Positions 6,622-7,453 of a DNA stretch of 7,453 nt are shown here, piece by piece (position 1 is the stretch's first letter; every line of letters begins with the position of its first letter). Origin of the DNA: CAZBMJ01 sp964493205 (lineage in GTDB: Bacteria > Myxococcota > UBA727 > JABDBI01); assembly GCA_964493205.1 (NCBI GenBank), contig CAZBMJ010000063.1:1-7453 (forward strand), in the 5' to 3' direction. The notes under the pieces were generated by a model, which searched no databases, was not told the origin of the DNA, and was given only the letters and a program-made list of their open reading frames with translations. Both the position numbers and the translations under genes were made by a program.

Positions 6622-7338
6622 CTATAGATCGTAAAAATCGTAAAAGTGCTGCACTGGCGCCTCAAGCATAAGAGGCTGAAATGAAAAACATTGGTCAACG
6701 TCACCTAAGCAACGCATTTGAGACAACCGCTCTTGAAATGTAGTAGCCATCCTTGGCCTGACAACTCCATTCCTGTCCAGGAATTGCCCCCATAGCGACA
6801 TATTGCGAAAGCGTCGAGCCGCTATTTTTGCCGTTGCCAAATATGATGGGGGAAATAAACGTCGATAGGCAGGCAAATTATACAACCACGACGTACCAAA
6901 GACCCGTGTGGTTGCAGGGTGACGGCCTTTGACCTGTTCAAAAAGCGAGCGCAACTCTGACAGTCTATCACTCAAACAATCCTTGCTTAGAGGCGAGCGC
7001 TCTTTTGTTTCTGAATTCTGAAAGTGAAGACGGATACTTGCATGCCCATCCGTATAAGAAAAACAGCCAAAATTTGCCTCAACTGACGGAAAAATCACAT
7101 TATGTGGCCTTTTCAAAACAAAACGATAGGTCCATTCTTGAGCATCAACGGCATTAGCAAGCCCCGTCGGGTATTCCCGCCAAACTAGATGTCTATGGTC
7201 AAACTCCCGCCCCAGACCAAAGCGAATATATAGATTGGTATAGTCCAATAGAGCTTTTTCAAGAGGCAAACCTAGCAAACGAGCTACTTTGAAGGCAAAC
7301 TGTAGCTGGATATCAAAAAAAGATTTACTAAAAATCAA
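6622..7338 (-). CDS. Conserved-looking protein of unknown function, 238 aa
   Basis: I cannot name a family. There is no signal peptide or clear membrane segment, so it is probably cytoplasmic. Blocks that look conserved are LLDYTNLYIRFGLGREF (30-46), WTYRF (69-73), ANFGCFSY then IRLHF (88-95, 102-106), GTSWLYNLPAYRRLFPPSY (148-166) and LWGQFLDRNGVVRP (182-195). These aromatic and Arg-rich blocks suggest a real single-domain enzyme or binding protein. The start is TTG. It is chosen because AAGGAG lies at 7348-7353 with 9 nt spacing, and no in-frame ATG or GTG lies between the upstream stop (7381-7383) and this codon. The next internal Met is at residue 180. The coding sequence is visibly more GC-rich than the lipoprotein gene. 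The inverted repeat ends just upstream of the Shine-Dalgarno, so the natural promoter may have been replaced. Confidence 0.82.
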   Translation of the reverse strand: MIFSKSFFDIQLQFAFKVARLLGLPLEKALLDYTNLYIRFGLGREFDHRHLVWREYPTGLANAVDAQEWTYRFVLKRPHNVIFPSVEANFGCFSYTDGHASIRLHFQNSETKERSPLSKDCLSDRLSELRSLFEQVKGRHPATTRVFGTSWLYNLPAYRRLFPPSYLATAKIAARRFRNMSLWGQFLDRNGVVRPRMATTFQERLSQMRCLGDVDQCFSFQPLMLEAPVQHFYDFYDL

Positions 7339-7347
7339 GAGTTCGCT

Positions 7348-7353
7348 CTCCTT
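7348..7353 (-). promoter_or_regulatory. Shine-Dalgarno that decides a TTG start
   Basis: AAGGAG on the minus strand, 9 nt before TTG at 7338-7336. It is the strongest ribosome-binding match on this strand. It lies just inside the inner edge of the right inverted-repeat arm. Confidence 0.7.
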
Positions 7354-7355
7354 AT

Positions 7356-7443
7356 TAACGTGAATTCGACGCGCTGATTCCTACGTACCGTGACTAGTTC
7401 ACGGTCATATGATTACCCATAAGTATTGATTAGTTAATCTGAG
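7356..7443 (-). repeat. Right arm of the long inverted repeat
   Basis: This is the reverse-complement counterpart of 1-80: 7406-7443 matches 1-38 exactly, 7373-7392 matches 41-60 exactly, and 7356-7369 matches 67-80 with one mismatch. It differs by 13 bases (7393-7405) in place of GC, which complete a hairpin, and by three bases fewer near the inner end. Another 10 bases (TTTTGGATAA) follow to the window end with no counterpart at the left edge, because the window starts there. No transposase reading frame is visible in the piece present. Confidence 0.93.
7387..7405. repeat. Hairpin present only in the right repeat arm
   Basis: ACCGTGA (7387-7393) and TCACGGT (7399-7405) are perfect complements around a CTAGT loop, a 7-bp stem. 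The left arm lacks one half of the stem and cannot form it. The hairpin lies upstream of the 238-aa gene, so it would be in that gene's 5' leader if transcription starts in the repeat. Confidence 0.7.
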
Positions 7444-7453
7444 TTTTGGATAA

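Noticed and set aside
1..7453. CRISPR array, tRNA, rRNA, toxin-antitoxin pair or phage module
   Set aside because: No regularly spaced identical DNA repeats, no cloverleaf in the short intergenic spaces, and no encoded protein resembling Cas, integrase, phage structural or toxin families.

Overview
The window is AT-rich DNA from a Gram-negative bacterium. It encodes a lipoprotein with a lipobox, two further exported proteins with N-terminal signals, an RNase R-type exoribonuclease, and a conserved-looking protein of unknown function. The style of the metalloprotease and the RNase R suggests a low-GC proteobacterium, perhaps gammaproteobacterial and host-associated, but taxonomy cannot be fixed from sequence alone. 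No tRNA, rRNA, CRISPR array or transposase ORF is visible.

Layout. Positions 1-80 and 7356-7443 hold the same repeat in inverted orientation. Between them, from right to left on the minus strand: an unrecognised 238-aa protein starting at TTG (7338-6622), a short spacer with three phased TAGGC motifs, and a membrane-targeted gluzincin-type metalloprotease (6457-5735). A small exported protein lies on the plus strand (5285-5629), convergent with the protease and divergent from the next gene. An unusually short RNase R (5183-3468) follows, then a 1104-aa lipoprotein (3392-78) built largely from about seven degenerate ~41-residue helical repeats.

Regulation. The clearest signal is a perfect FNR/ANR-type box (TTGAT-N4-ATCAA, 3438-3451) upstream of the lipoprotein gene. 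It sits exactly where a class II activator site would (about -41.5) relative to a TATATT -10 element. RNase R has an extended -10 (TG-C-TATAAA) ending 7 nt before its ATG and no Shine-Dalgarno, which suggests a leaderless mRNA.

Boundaries. The inverted repeat's left inner edge supplies the lipoprotein stop codon. Its right inner edge lies 2 nt from the Shine-Dalgarno of the 238-aa gene. The simplest reading is that the window is a segment lying between two inverted copies of one dispersed element (for example insertion-sequence ends, where an assembly would stop). A 7.4-kb element with its own terminal repeats, or an invertible segment, cannot be excluded. Base composition shifts from about 25-33% GC (sample lines) on the left to about 47-57% on the right, so the window may join stretches of different history. 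No pathway clearly links all the genes; three of the five products are exported.
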